From: Bacteroidales bacterium UBA3630
GTDB lineage: Bacteria > Bacteroidota > Bacteroidia > Bacteroidales > P3
Length of the DNA stretch: 64,000 nucleotides
Assembly: GCA_002373995.1 (NCBI GenBank)
Contig: DFLB01000056.1
Location: 58,845 to 122,844, forward strand
Direction of reading: 5' to 3'
The notes beneath the pieces were generated by a model. It searched no databases. It was not told the origin of the DNA and saw only the letters and a program-made list of their open reading frames with translations. Of the stretch, positions 32,714 to 40,428 are shown piece after piece (the first letter of the stretch is position 1; each line of letters begins with the position of its first letter). The translations under genes and the position numbers were made by a program.

Positions 32714-35700
32714 CTATCTGTAGCGAGGCTCAAATTGCCTGAGCAACGCCGCCGATTCCTCGGCCAGCGTCGCATTACCAAGCGTGTATTGTGCCATTTC
32801 ATTCAACAGGGCCACAATCTGCAAGTCGTTTTGCAAAGTACCACGGACCCCCTGAGCTTTCTCGCCAGCAAAACGGCGCAGGTAGTCAATCTCCCCGCTG
32901 TAATATCTGAACGCATCCTTCCACAGCCGCACCGCTTCCTCCTCACCATAAATCTTGCGGTAGAGATCCACAACATCGACATGGGTATTGTTTCCAGTGT
33001 AGATATAGACAGCATAGACGTCGATGGGGAAGTTCTTCGACGGGAACATTTCGCGAGCTTGGTCAACCAACGCTTTGGCGTTCTCGACGTTGCCCTTATC
33101 GTACTCGTTCGAGGCAACTGTCAGCATTAGCTGGCGCTGCACGGTTCCCATATTGAGGCTGATGGGGTCAACATAGATATCACTGTTGAGGTTGCCCCAC
33201 TTGAGCGGTTCACCGTTGGTGCCGTGGATAAAGTAATCTGCCGTACGGTCGGTGTAGCGCTGCTGGCGCGGATAGGGCAGGAACTTGTAGTTCATACCGT
33301 CCTGCACACAGTAGTTGCGCACTGGCGGGAAGACATCAGGGATACCCTGAGTGTTGGGGTTCATGGCGTTAATGTCGCGCATGAATTTATTGGTACCCAA
33401 AATGTCAAGCAACATCAAGTGATGACGGTACAGCACTGGACGGTTGATTTCCCAACGGATTACTGGATCCACCTTGTCGGCCAGCTCAGCCGGGATGACA
33501 CCCTTCTCGACCAAAGCTGGGATATCCAAGGTTATCTTGAATCGCTTGGTGGGGATGTACATCACTTTCTCGCCCCCCGAGTTCAACGTGAAGCGGTCGG
33601 GATGGTCGCGCAGTAATGACAGCACGTCGGTCACTTCCATGTAGTCCTGACTACGATCCATGATGTAGTAGGCGTCCTTACCCAATCCATAGAATTCCTT
33701 GGGTAACGTGAAGGGCAATGCCTCGCTCTCGTAGAGTTTGTTGTAAAGCTGCTCCACGTACCAGTACATGCCGCTCAAGGTGAAGTTAAGAATACGCACG
33801 TCGGTACGCGTACCTTCTACCTCTTGGGCATACCATAGCGGGAAAGTATCGTTGTCGCCAAAAGTAATCAGGACACTATTCTTGTTCAAACTCTTGAGGT
33901 AATTCTGGGCAAAGTCGCGAGCAGCATACTTCTGCGAACGGTCGTGGTCATCCCAGTTTTCAGCAGCCATCAGGCAGGGGACTCCCGCCATACACGCGAC
34001 AAAGACCACCGGCAGCACTACCTTGTAGACCTGCTCGCGATTCTTCTTGAACAGGTTGGTAATCCATTCCGCCAATCCCATCACCCCGAGACCTATCCAG
34101 ATAGCGAAGAAGCTGAACGATCCCACGAAGGCATAGTCTCTCTCTCTCGGCTGGCGCGGAGGCATGTTCAGGTATATGGCAATAGCCAAACCCGTCATAA
34201 AGAACATGATGAACACGATGAAGGCATCCTTCGGGTGTTTGCGGATGTGATAAATCAACCCGATGATACCCAGCAGCAGTGGCAACATATAGTACTTGTT
34301 GCGGGCCTTGTTCTGTTCCATATGTTCTGGCAACTCATCCTGCGGGCCAAGGCGGGCCTCGTCAATGAACTTGATACCACTGATCCAGTTGCCTTTCAGG
34401 TAGTCACGCGTGCCGTCATCGTTGAAGTAGTGGCCTTGCTCGTCGTTCTGCCGTCCGGCAAAGTTCCACATGAAGTAACGCCAGTACATCCAACCTAATT
34501 GGTAGCGGTTGAAGAACTTAAGGTTCTGCGCACTTGTAGGGCGCTGATCCCCATGTACCTTGCCAGCCCAGTACTCGTAATACTTCGGATGCTGACGGTC
34601 GGTGTCGTCGCTCCACATGCGGGGGAAGACTCCCGTGTGCTGCTCGCGGTATTTGTATTTCTGCGCATGAGCGGCCACAATATATCGGTCCTTTCCCGTT
34701 TCACTCTTGCCGCGGATATACTTGGTGTAGCCATTCTCCACACCGATGGGTCGACCTGCCGTATAGAACTGACCCGTCAGCAGCGGCGTCGAACCGTACT
34801 GTTCTCGACCCAGATAGGCGCGCATCGAGACGGCGTCCTTCGGTGCATTCTCGTTGAGCGGCGTATTCGTGTTGGCCCGTATCACCAGCACAAAGAAGGT
34901 GGAATAACCGATGACCAGCATCGCAAAACTCAGTACAGCGGCATTCCACACTGCCTTCTGCTTCTTCTGCGTGTACCACAGTCCCCACACCACCAGCACC
35001 GCCAGCAGCGTGAAGAAGAAGATGGTACCACTATTGAACGGCAGCCCTAAGGTATTGACAAAGAACACGTCCACCGCCGAGTCCACATTGACGATGCCCG
35101 GAATAATCCCCCACAGGATAATGCCCAGCGTAACAATGCTCAACACACCTGTCAGCAGGAACCCCTTCCACGTGGTCTTGGGCCATTTCTTGAAGTACAC
35201 GACATAGAATATGGCCGGCACCGTCAGCAGGTTGAGCAAGTGCACACCGATAGCCACACCCACCAGCAGACTGATCAGTATCAGCCAGCGCAGCGAATGC
35301 GGGTCATCGCTCTGCTCTTCCCACTTCAGGATGGCCCAGAATACCAGCGCCGTGAAGAACGACGACATAGCGTAGACCTCGCCCTCCACGGCCGAGAACC
35401 AGAACGTGTCACTGAACGTATAGGCCAACGCACCCACCACACCGGCGGCAAATACCGCCCACGTCCGCCAGTCTTTCAAACTCGGGTTCTTCGGGTCTGG
35501 CAACAAGTGCTTTCCCAACAGCGTGATACCCCAAAAGAGGAACAAAATAGTGAAACCGCTGCACACGGCCGACATGATGTTGACCGCGTGTGCAGCTGTC
35601 TCCGGACTGCTGAACATCGAAAACAGGCGGCCAATCAGTTGGAACGTCGGGGCTCCCGGGGGATGGCCCACCTGCAGTTTGAAGGCGGTCGAGATATACT

Positions 35701-35812
35701 CGCCGCAATCCCACCACGACGCCGTGGCTTCCGCCGTCATGATGTACACAGCACAGGCCACGATGCCTATCACCCAGCCTATGATGTTGTTTGCCAAATG
35801 GTATTGTTTCAT
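32714..35812 (-). CDS. DUF2723 membrane protein (glycosyltransferase family 117)
   Basis: 1032 residues. The N-terminal half has about ten membrane helices and the family opening AEATASWWDCGEYISTAFKLQVGHPPGAPTFQLIGR, with acidic residues in the first periplasmic loop as in PMT-type glycosyltransferases. The C-terminal soluble half (TFGDNDTFPLWYAQEVEGTRTDVRILN onward) is typical of the full-length Bacteroidota form. It probably transfers a lipid-linked sugar to exported proteins or glycans. It is usual in Bacteroidota. Confidence 0.93.
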   Translation of the reverse strand: MKQYHLANNIIGWVIGIVACAVYIMTAEATASWWDCGEYISTAFKLQVGHPPGAPTFQLIGRLFSMFSSPETAAHAVNIMSAVCSGFTILFLFWGITLLGKHLLPDPKNPSLKDWRTWAVFAAGVVGALAYTFSDTFWFSAVEGEVYAMSSFFTALVFWAILKWEEQSDDPHSLRWLILISLLVGVAIGVHLLNLLTVPAIFYVVYFKKWPKTTWKGFLLTGVLSIVTLGIILWGIIPGIVNVDSAVDVFFVNTLGLPFNSGTIFFFTLLAVLVVWGLWYTQKKQKAVWNAAVLSFAMLVIGYSTFFVLVIRANTNTPLNENAPKDAVSMRAYLGREQYGSTPLLTGQFYTAGRPIGVENGYTKYIRGKSETGKDRYIVAAHAQKYKYREQHTGVFPRMWSDDTDRQHPKYYEYWAGKVHGDQRPTSAQNLKFFNRYQLGWMYWRYFMWNFAGRQNDEQGHYFNDDGTRDYLKGNWISGIKFIDEARLGPQDELPEHMEQNKARNKYYMLPLLLGIIGLIYHIRKHPKDAFIVFIMFFMTGLAIAIYLNMPPRQPRERDYAFVGSFSFFAIWIGLGVMGLAEWITNLFKKNREQVYKVVLPVVFVACMAGVPCLMAAENWDDHDRSQKYAARDFAQNYLKSLNKNSVLITFGDNDTFPLWYAQEVEGTRTDVRILNFTLSGMYWYVEQLYNKLYESEALPFTLPKEFYGLGKDAYYIMDRSQDYMEVTDVLSLLRDHPDRFTLNSGGEKVMYIPTKRFKITLDIPALVEKGVIPAELADKVDPVIRWEINRPVLYRHHLMLLDILGTNKFMRDINAMNPNTQGIPDVFPPVRNYCVQDGMNYKFLPYPRQQRYTDRTADYFIHGTNGEPLKWGNLNSDIYVDPISLNMGTVQRQLMLTVASNEYDKGNVENAKALVDQAREMFPSKNFPIDVYAVYIYTGNNTHVDVVDLYRKIYGEEEAVRLWKDAFRYYSGEIDYLRRFAGEKAQGVRGTLQNDLQIVALLNEMAQYTLGNATLAEESAALLRQFEPRYR

Positions 35813-35825
35813 ATCGAAAGTTTGT

Positions 35826-37070
35826 TTAGTCTCTTAATATTGGCATCGTCATGCACCTCGCTCCCCCGCCGGCTCTCGGCAACTCGCTGCCAGGGAAGGC
35901 CGCCACGAACTTCTCATACCCGTTCATATCCACGCGTCCCTCCACAATATCCTCGGCATTGAGCACGGCAAAACCAGCCTTGTCCAGCGCGTCGATGGTG
36001 TGCGTATTCCGGCGATATCCCATCACCTTGCCGTCTCCCAGCGAGAAGAAGTTGGCTCCGCTGTGCCACTGCTCGCGCAACTGCACCCACGGGTCGCACC
36101 CGCCTCCGATGACAGGCTCCATCTCCCACCCCAGACTGTTCAATCCCTCAACGATGTTACCCACCTTGCGGTAGCTGATATTACCCTTGTAGATGCTGAT
36201 CAGCGTCGTATCCTTGCCGGCAAAAAGACCCGTCTTCTTCAGCATCGGCTCAAAAGCCATGCACTGGTGCTTGCCCAGGAAGGTAAACACCATGTCCAGA
36301 TGGATAAACGACTCGGGCTTCTGCGGCAACTCCTGCACCAGTATATTGAACTGCTCGCGCTCACGGGCAAACGTCTGCGCCAAGTACTTGATACCCTTTG
36401 TGTTGGTACGTATACCCTGACCTATGCAGAGCAAATCCGGCGACGCCACCTGCACATCGCCACCCTCGGTCCTCGCGTCGCGGTCCCACTGCATGGCGTT
36501 CAACGTCTCCACCTTGAAAAAGTGACGGAATATAGCCTCGTAAATCAACGTTTCCCTCTCCCTCACCTCAAAGCTCATCGAGTTGATAAGCACGCGGTTA
36601 TACACCGTGCTGCTCGCATCACGCGTAAAGAACAGATTGTAGAGCGGCTTCAGCAGGTAGCGCTCCTCGTCCACACCGTTCCACTCGGGATCCTCATACC
36701 CCTCTATCAGCACCCGCGCCAACTCGCCATTGTCCAGCTCCAGCAACCGCTCCGCCAAATCGTCGTCGCAGTTGTCCATATCGCAACTCTCCAGCACCAG
36801 GTGCCTGCGCACATCGTCGTCCTCCAGCAACCTCTCCAGTATGTCTTCCACATAGTACACCTCCGTCCACCGCTCCAGCACACCGCTGAAATAGTGATAC
36901 TCACGGTCTACTATCGGCTTATTCAGAATGTCGCTATACAGGGCGTGGGCTGCGTTGAGCGGCGTCATGCGCTCTATCTCCACCCCCGGACGGTGCAGCA
37001 ACACTGCTCGCAGCCGTCCCGTCTCCGACGACACGTTTACCTTACACGGCATTGTCTTTTTATCTTCCAT
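35826..37070 (-). CDS. arcA: Arginine deiminase
   Basis: 414 residues. Catalytic elements of the guanidino-modifying family are visible: FTRDASS, EGGDVQVASPDLLCIGQG, HLDMVFTFLG and the nucleophile Cys406 in GGGARCMTMPI. The reaction is L-arginine + water to citrulline + ammonia. No ornithine carbamoyltransferase or carbamate kinase gene is present in the window. A TATCTTTG box is 64 bp upstream; the leader contains the palindrome CCCTTATAAGGG at 37105-37116. Confidence 0.94.
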   Translation of the reverse strand: MEDKKTMPCKVNVSSETGRLRAVLLHRPGVEIERMTPLNAAHALYSDILNKPIVDREYHYFSGVLERWTEVYYVEDILERLLEDDDVRRHLVLESCDMDNCDDDLAERLLELDNGELARVLIEGYEDPEWNGVDEERYLLKPLYNLFFTRDASSTVYNRVLINSMSFEVRERETLIYEAIFRHFFKVETLNAMQWDRDARTEGGDVQVASPDLLCIGQGIRTNTKGIKYLAQTFAREREQFNILVQELPQKPESFIHLDMVFTFLGKHQCMAFEPMLKKTGLFAGKDTTLISIYKGNISYRKVGNIVEGLNSLGWEMEPVIGGGCDPWVQLREQWHSGANFFSLGDGKVMGYRRNTHTIDALDKAGFAVLNAEDIVEGRVDMNGYEKFVAAFPGSELPRAGGGARCMTMPILRD

Positions 37071-37133
37071 ATTCTTCCTTATGCTCTATAACACAAATAC
37101 TTCACCCTTATAAGGGCACTCCTTGTAAAAATG

Positions 37134-37141
37134 CAAAGATA
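37134..37141 (-). promoter_or_regulatory. -7 box (TATCTTTG) for arcA
   Basis: Minus-strand TATCTTTG 64 bp upstream of ATG 37070. Array E lies 68 bp further upstream. Confidence 0.65.
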
Positions 37142-37208
37142 CTAAATAATTTGGAACTTGAAAAATAAAAGTTCTCCCTCCACTGATTATTAGCCCCCTG
37201 TCACCCCT

Positions 37209-37263
37209 TCCTATGCTCTTCCTAAGCGCATCCTAAGCTCTTCCTAAGCATATCCTAAGCACA
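37209..37263. repeat. 11-bp tandem array E (core TCCTAAG), 5 units
   Basis: TCCTATG at 37209, then TCCTAAG at 37220, 37231, 37242 and 37253, exactly 11 bp apart, with 4-mers CTCT, CGCA, CTCT, CATA and CACA. The core is the reverse complement of CTTAGGA of arrays D and F. It lies between the radA stop and the arcA promoter. Confidence 0.92.
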
Positions 37264-37272
37264 TGGTCCGCG

Positions 37273-38631
37273 TCACGCAAAAAGAGCCCGGAAAGCTTCC
37301 TCTATAACACTAACCGGCACAACCTCAATACGATGCCTTCTGTCAATATCACGAAGCGAATATTTGGACACAAAAATACGCTCAAAACCAAGTCGCGCCG
37401 CCTCTGCAACACGCACATCAATCCGGCTCACAGGGCGCACCTCCCCGCTCAAACCCAGCTCGGCAGCAAAAAGAACTCGCGGCGAGAGGGCTATGTCAAC
37501 ATTGGAGGAAAGTATCGCCGCAGCCACGGCAAGGTCTATGGCTGGATCCACAGCCCGCAAACCGCCGGCAATATTGAGGAAGACATCCTTGGCGCCAAGC
37601 TTGAAGCCGCAACGCTTCTCAAGGATAGCCAGCAGCATATTCATCCTCCTGGTATCGAAGCCGTTGGCATTGCGCTGCGGAGTACCGTATACAGCCGACG
37701 ACACCAGGCTCTGCACCTCGATAAAGAGCGGCCTCGCACCCTCAAGGGTCGCCGCCACCGCACTCCCGCTGAGCGTCTCGTCCCGCTGGCTGAGCAGGTA
37801 TTCCGACGGGTTAGCCACCTCGCGCAGACCGCCGCTGTGCATCTCAAAAATTCCTATCTCCGACGTACTCCCAAAGCGGTTTTTCTGCGCCCGCAATATG
37901 CGAAACCCATAATTGCGGTCACCCTCAAACTGCAACACCACATCCACAATGTGTTCCATCACCTTCGGCCCGGCAAGGGTGCCGTCTTTCGTGATGTGAC
38001 CCACCAAGATGACAGGCGTGCCACTCGTCTTGGCATAATGCTGGAAGTCACTCGTACACTGGCGTATCTGACTGACGCTGCCAGCCGGCGAATCCAGCTC
38101 GCCCGTCGTGATGGTCTGTATGGAGTCCACTATGAGCAGGTCAGGCTTGAGGCTGTCTATATGGTCAAAAACAGGCTGCGTCACCGTCTCGCTGAGCACA
38201 TACAGCTGCGACTCGCTCTGCGCTAGGCGGTCCGCGCGCATCTTGATCTGCTGCGGACTCTCCTCCCCGCTGACGTAGAGCACCTTGCGCCCCTTGGCAG
38301 CAAGGGCCGCCTGCAGCAGCAGCGTGCTCTTGCCAATGCCAGGCTCGCCGCCCAACAGCACCAGGCTCCCCGGCACCAATCCGCCGCCAAGCACTCGGTC
38401 CAGCTCGTCGCAATGCGTGCTCTGGCGCGTCTGCGCGCTGTAACTCACCTCGTCTATCAACTGCGGCACCGCACCACCCACGCCTTTCGCCACCGCCGCC
38501 TGGCCTTTCTCGCTCTTCACAACCTCCTCTTCAAAGGTGCCAAACTTGCCACACTCCGGGCAGCGCCCGAGCCACGAACTGCTCTGATAACCGCACTCGC
38601 GGCAGAAATAATAGGATTTTGCCTTCGCCAT
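37273..38631 (-). CDS. radA: DNA repair protein RadA (Sms)
   Basis: 452 residues. The N-terminal zinc finger has Cys10, Cys13, Cys24 and Cys27, the RecA-like core has Walker A GEPGIGKST at 95-103, the RadA-specific KNRFG motif is near 250, and a Lon-like domain forms the C-terminal third. It acts as a branch-migration helicase in recombination. A TATTTTTG box lies 32 bp upstream. Confidence 0.97.
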   Translation of the reverse strand: MAKAKSYYFCRECGYQSSSWLGRCPECGKFGTFEEEVVKSEKGQAAVAKGVGGAVPQLIDEVSYSAQTRQSTHCDELDRVLGGGLVPGSLVLLGGEPGIGKSTLLLQAALAAKGRKVLYVSGEESPQQIKMRADRLAQSESQLYVLSETVTQPVFDHIDSLKPDLLIVDSIQTITTGELDSPAGSVSQIRQCTSDFQHYAKTSGTPVILVGHITKDGTLAGPKVMEHIVDVVLQFEGDRNYGFRILRAQKNRFGSTSEIGIFEMHSGGLREVANPSEYLLSQRDETLSGSAVAATLEGARPLFIEVQSLVSSAVYGTPQRNANGFDTRRMNMLLAILEKRCGFKLGAKDVFLNIAGGLRAVDPAIDLAVAAAILSSNVDIALSPRVLFAAELGLSGEVRPVSRIDVRVAEAARLGFERIFVSKYSLRDIDRRHRIEVVPVSVIEEAFRALFA

Positions 38632-38662
38632 AGTAGGAACTCACTATCTGTTTTTCGCGATG

Positions 38663-38670
38663 CAAAAATA
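38663..38670 (-). promoter_or_regulatory. -7 box (TATTTTTG) for radA
   Basis: Minus-strand TATTTTTG 32 bp upstream of ATG 38631, just after the tRNA-Pro terminator. Confidence 0.6.
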
Positions 38671-38691
38671 CAAAAAAAACGGGACACCGCC

Positions 38692-38723
38692 AAAAAAAGA
38701 GCGTCCTCGTTTCGAAGACGCTC
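38692..38723 (-). terminator. Terminator of tRNA-Pro
   Basis: Minus-strand stem GAGCGTCTTCG with CGAGGACGCTC, loop AAA, followed by seven U (A at 38692-38698 on plus). Confidence 0.9.
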
Positions 38724-38739
38724 CCTTTTCTTGAAATTG

Positions 38740-38813
38740 TCGGGGTGAAAAGACTCGAACTTTCGACCCCTTGCACCCCATGCAAGTGCGCTAGCCAACT
38801 GCGCCACACCCCG
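38740..38813 (-). tRNA. tRNA-Pro (anticodon GGG), CCA not encoded
   Basis: Minus-strand cloverleaf: acceptor CGGGGTG/CACCCCG, D arm GCGC-AGTTGGCTA-GCGC, anticodon stem CTTGC/GCAAG around loop ATGGGGT (anticodon GGG), T loop TTCGAGT, discriminator A. The 3' CCA is absent, unlike tRNA-Glu at 15407. It has its own promoter and terminator. Confidence 0.92.
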
Positions 38814-38848
38814 AACAATCATCCTGTTTTCTCTCTCGAAAACGGGTG

Positions 38849-38880
38849 CAAAAGTACTAACTTTTTCAAACACAGCCAAA
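38849..38880 (-). promoter_or_regulatory. Promoter of tRNA-Pro
   Basis: Minus-strand TTTG (38880-38877), 20-bp spacer, TACTTTTG (38856-38849), 36 bp upstream of the tRNA. Confidence 0.75.
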
Positions 38881-38958
38881 TTTTTTTTCTTCCACCCTCC
38901 TTCCATCCACCCTTCCGCGCTGATTTTCAATCGCTTTTGCCGATGATTTTTTTCTCCA

Positions 38959-40428
38959 TCAAGGCTGCAAAACCACCGCCAGACGCGACATTCCAGAGGC
39001 CGAAGCGCAACTTTGGCCCCCCTGACAACCATTCCAAAAATCAACTTTCACCGTCCCTGGCAACAGCGGTGTCAGGTACTCGCGCAGCACCTGCAAGCGC
39101 TGCTCGGTGAGCAAACCGTTGAATTCCGCATTGTCGGTAATGTCGTTGGTCAACAGCAGCCGCACATGGAAGTCCGGATTGTCCCTCAAAAAACGCACCA
39201 GCGGCGCCAACATCGCACGGCCGCGGCCGCTCAGCGCAAGGCTGACGTTGGGCTCGAACAGGTCGTGGTAGTAGATCAACGACCGCAGCGGCAGCCCGTC
39301 AAGGGTAATGTCACGCTGCACCTCGACTATAGGATACTCGCCCGTCGTCGCCATCGCCTCCATGCGCACCGTGTCGGCATAGAAGCCCGTGCGGTGATAG
39401 CGCAGGGTGTAGCCTGCTGCAGCAGGCAGGTAGAGGGCATAGAACCCAAGGCTGTCGCTGACCGTGGTCGCCACGGCATCGCTCCCGCTGTACGCCGTCA
39501 CACCCACTCCCGCCATCGGTTCTCCCGAGGTGCGATGCACATACCCCCACAGATAGCGCGCCTCTATGTTGCCCCGTAAGGAATGGACAGGCGTCAGCGA
39601 CGCGACGCCTCCATCGCGGCGCAGCCAGTAGGAGCACTGACGCGCTGTGTCGAAGGCTATGGCCGTCGTCGTGCTGCCGGCAAGGTTGACAGGCGATGGC
39701 ATACGCATAACGCGACCCCGGCCAATCTGCACCATGCCCACCGTGTCGCCCTCGATGCGCCGCGCCACAAGCGGTGTGACATACAGGGCCGCCTGCGGAT
39801 CGACACTGCTATGGCCATTGGAACTGAAGTACAGGTACTCGCCGCAGACAACGGGATGGGTCTCGTCAAGGCGTGTATTGACTCGGTTCCCCATGTTGCG
39901 CGGTGCCGACCACCCCTCTTTGCCAAGCCGCGAGTACCACAGGTCGTAGTCGCGGCCGCTGTTGCTACGGCCCGTCGACGAGAAGACCATATACCGGCCG
40001 TCGGCCGAGAAGGTGGGGTGCAACACACTCATGCCGTCCATATCCACACGCTTGGTCTTGGGGCTCTTGCCATCCTCGGCATGGCTGCAGTAGAGCACCG
40101 ACAAGCCTTTCTTGTCGGGAGCTGTGAAGTACAGGTCGCCGCTGACAGGATGGCGCACAGCATGGCTGAGCGCATCGTTGAGCTTGACCAACTGCGTGTC
40201 AGGGGCAAAGCGCAGGATGTCGTCGCCTCGCCGCTGGGCGGCAAGTATCACGTCGTTGGTATAGCAATAGAGCGTGCCGTCGAGCATGAAGAGCGTCGAC
40301 TCCCCCTCGGGAACAACCGCCGACACCTGATGTACATCGCGAAATGCCGTAGCCTGGCCCCTCGTTGCCACGGGGAGCACTGTCAACACGGCCATCGCCG
40401 CCGCTGCAAGGTGTGTGTGCAGTTTCAT
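38959..40428 (-). CDS. PorE-like OmpA-family protein with beta-propeller and CRD
   Basis: 489 residues. A signal peptide (about 1-24) is followed by WD40/PD40-type blades at about 60-260 (FSADGRYMVFSSTGR is a typical PD40 motif), a carboxypeptidase-regulatory-like beta domain at about 285-370 (LWGYVHRTSGEPMAGVGVTA), and an OmpA-like C-terminus (ENDITDN-like LTNDITDNAEFNGLLTEQRLQVLREYL). This is the PorE layout of T9SS minus its N-terminal TPR. PorE links the T9SS to peptidoglycan. The start overlaps the lon stop by 4 bp. Confidence 0.75.
   Translation of the reverse strand: MKLHTHLAAAAMAVLTVLPVATRGQATAFRDVHQVSAVVPEGESTLFMLDGTLYCYTNDVILAAQRRGDDILRFAPDTQLVKLNDALSHAVRHPVSGDLYFTAPDKKGLSVLYCSHAEDGKSPKTKRVDMDGMSVLHPTFSADGRYMVFSSTGRSNSGRDYDLWYSRLGKEGWSAPRNMGNRVNTRLDETHPVVCGEYLYFSSNGHSSVDPQAALYVTPLVARRIEGDTVGMVQIGRGRVMRMPSPVNLAGSTTTAIAFDTARQCSYWLRRDGGVASLTPVHSLRGNIEARYLWGYVHRTSGEPMAGVGVTAYSGSDAVATTVSDSLGFYALYLPAAAGYTLRYHRTGFYADTVRMEAMATTGEYPIVEVQRDITLDGLPLRSLIYYHDLFEPNVSLALSGRGRAMLAPLVRFLRDNPDFHVRLLLTNDITDNAEFNGLLTEQRLQVLREYLTPLLPGTVKVDFWNGCQGGQSCASASGMSRLAVVLQP

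Noticed and set aside
37105..37116. Palindrome CCCTTATAAGGG in the arcA leader as an operator
   Set aside because: A 12-bp perfect palindrome could bind a regulator, but no second copy was noticed in the window, so it is only mentioned with arcA.
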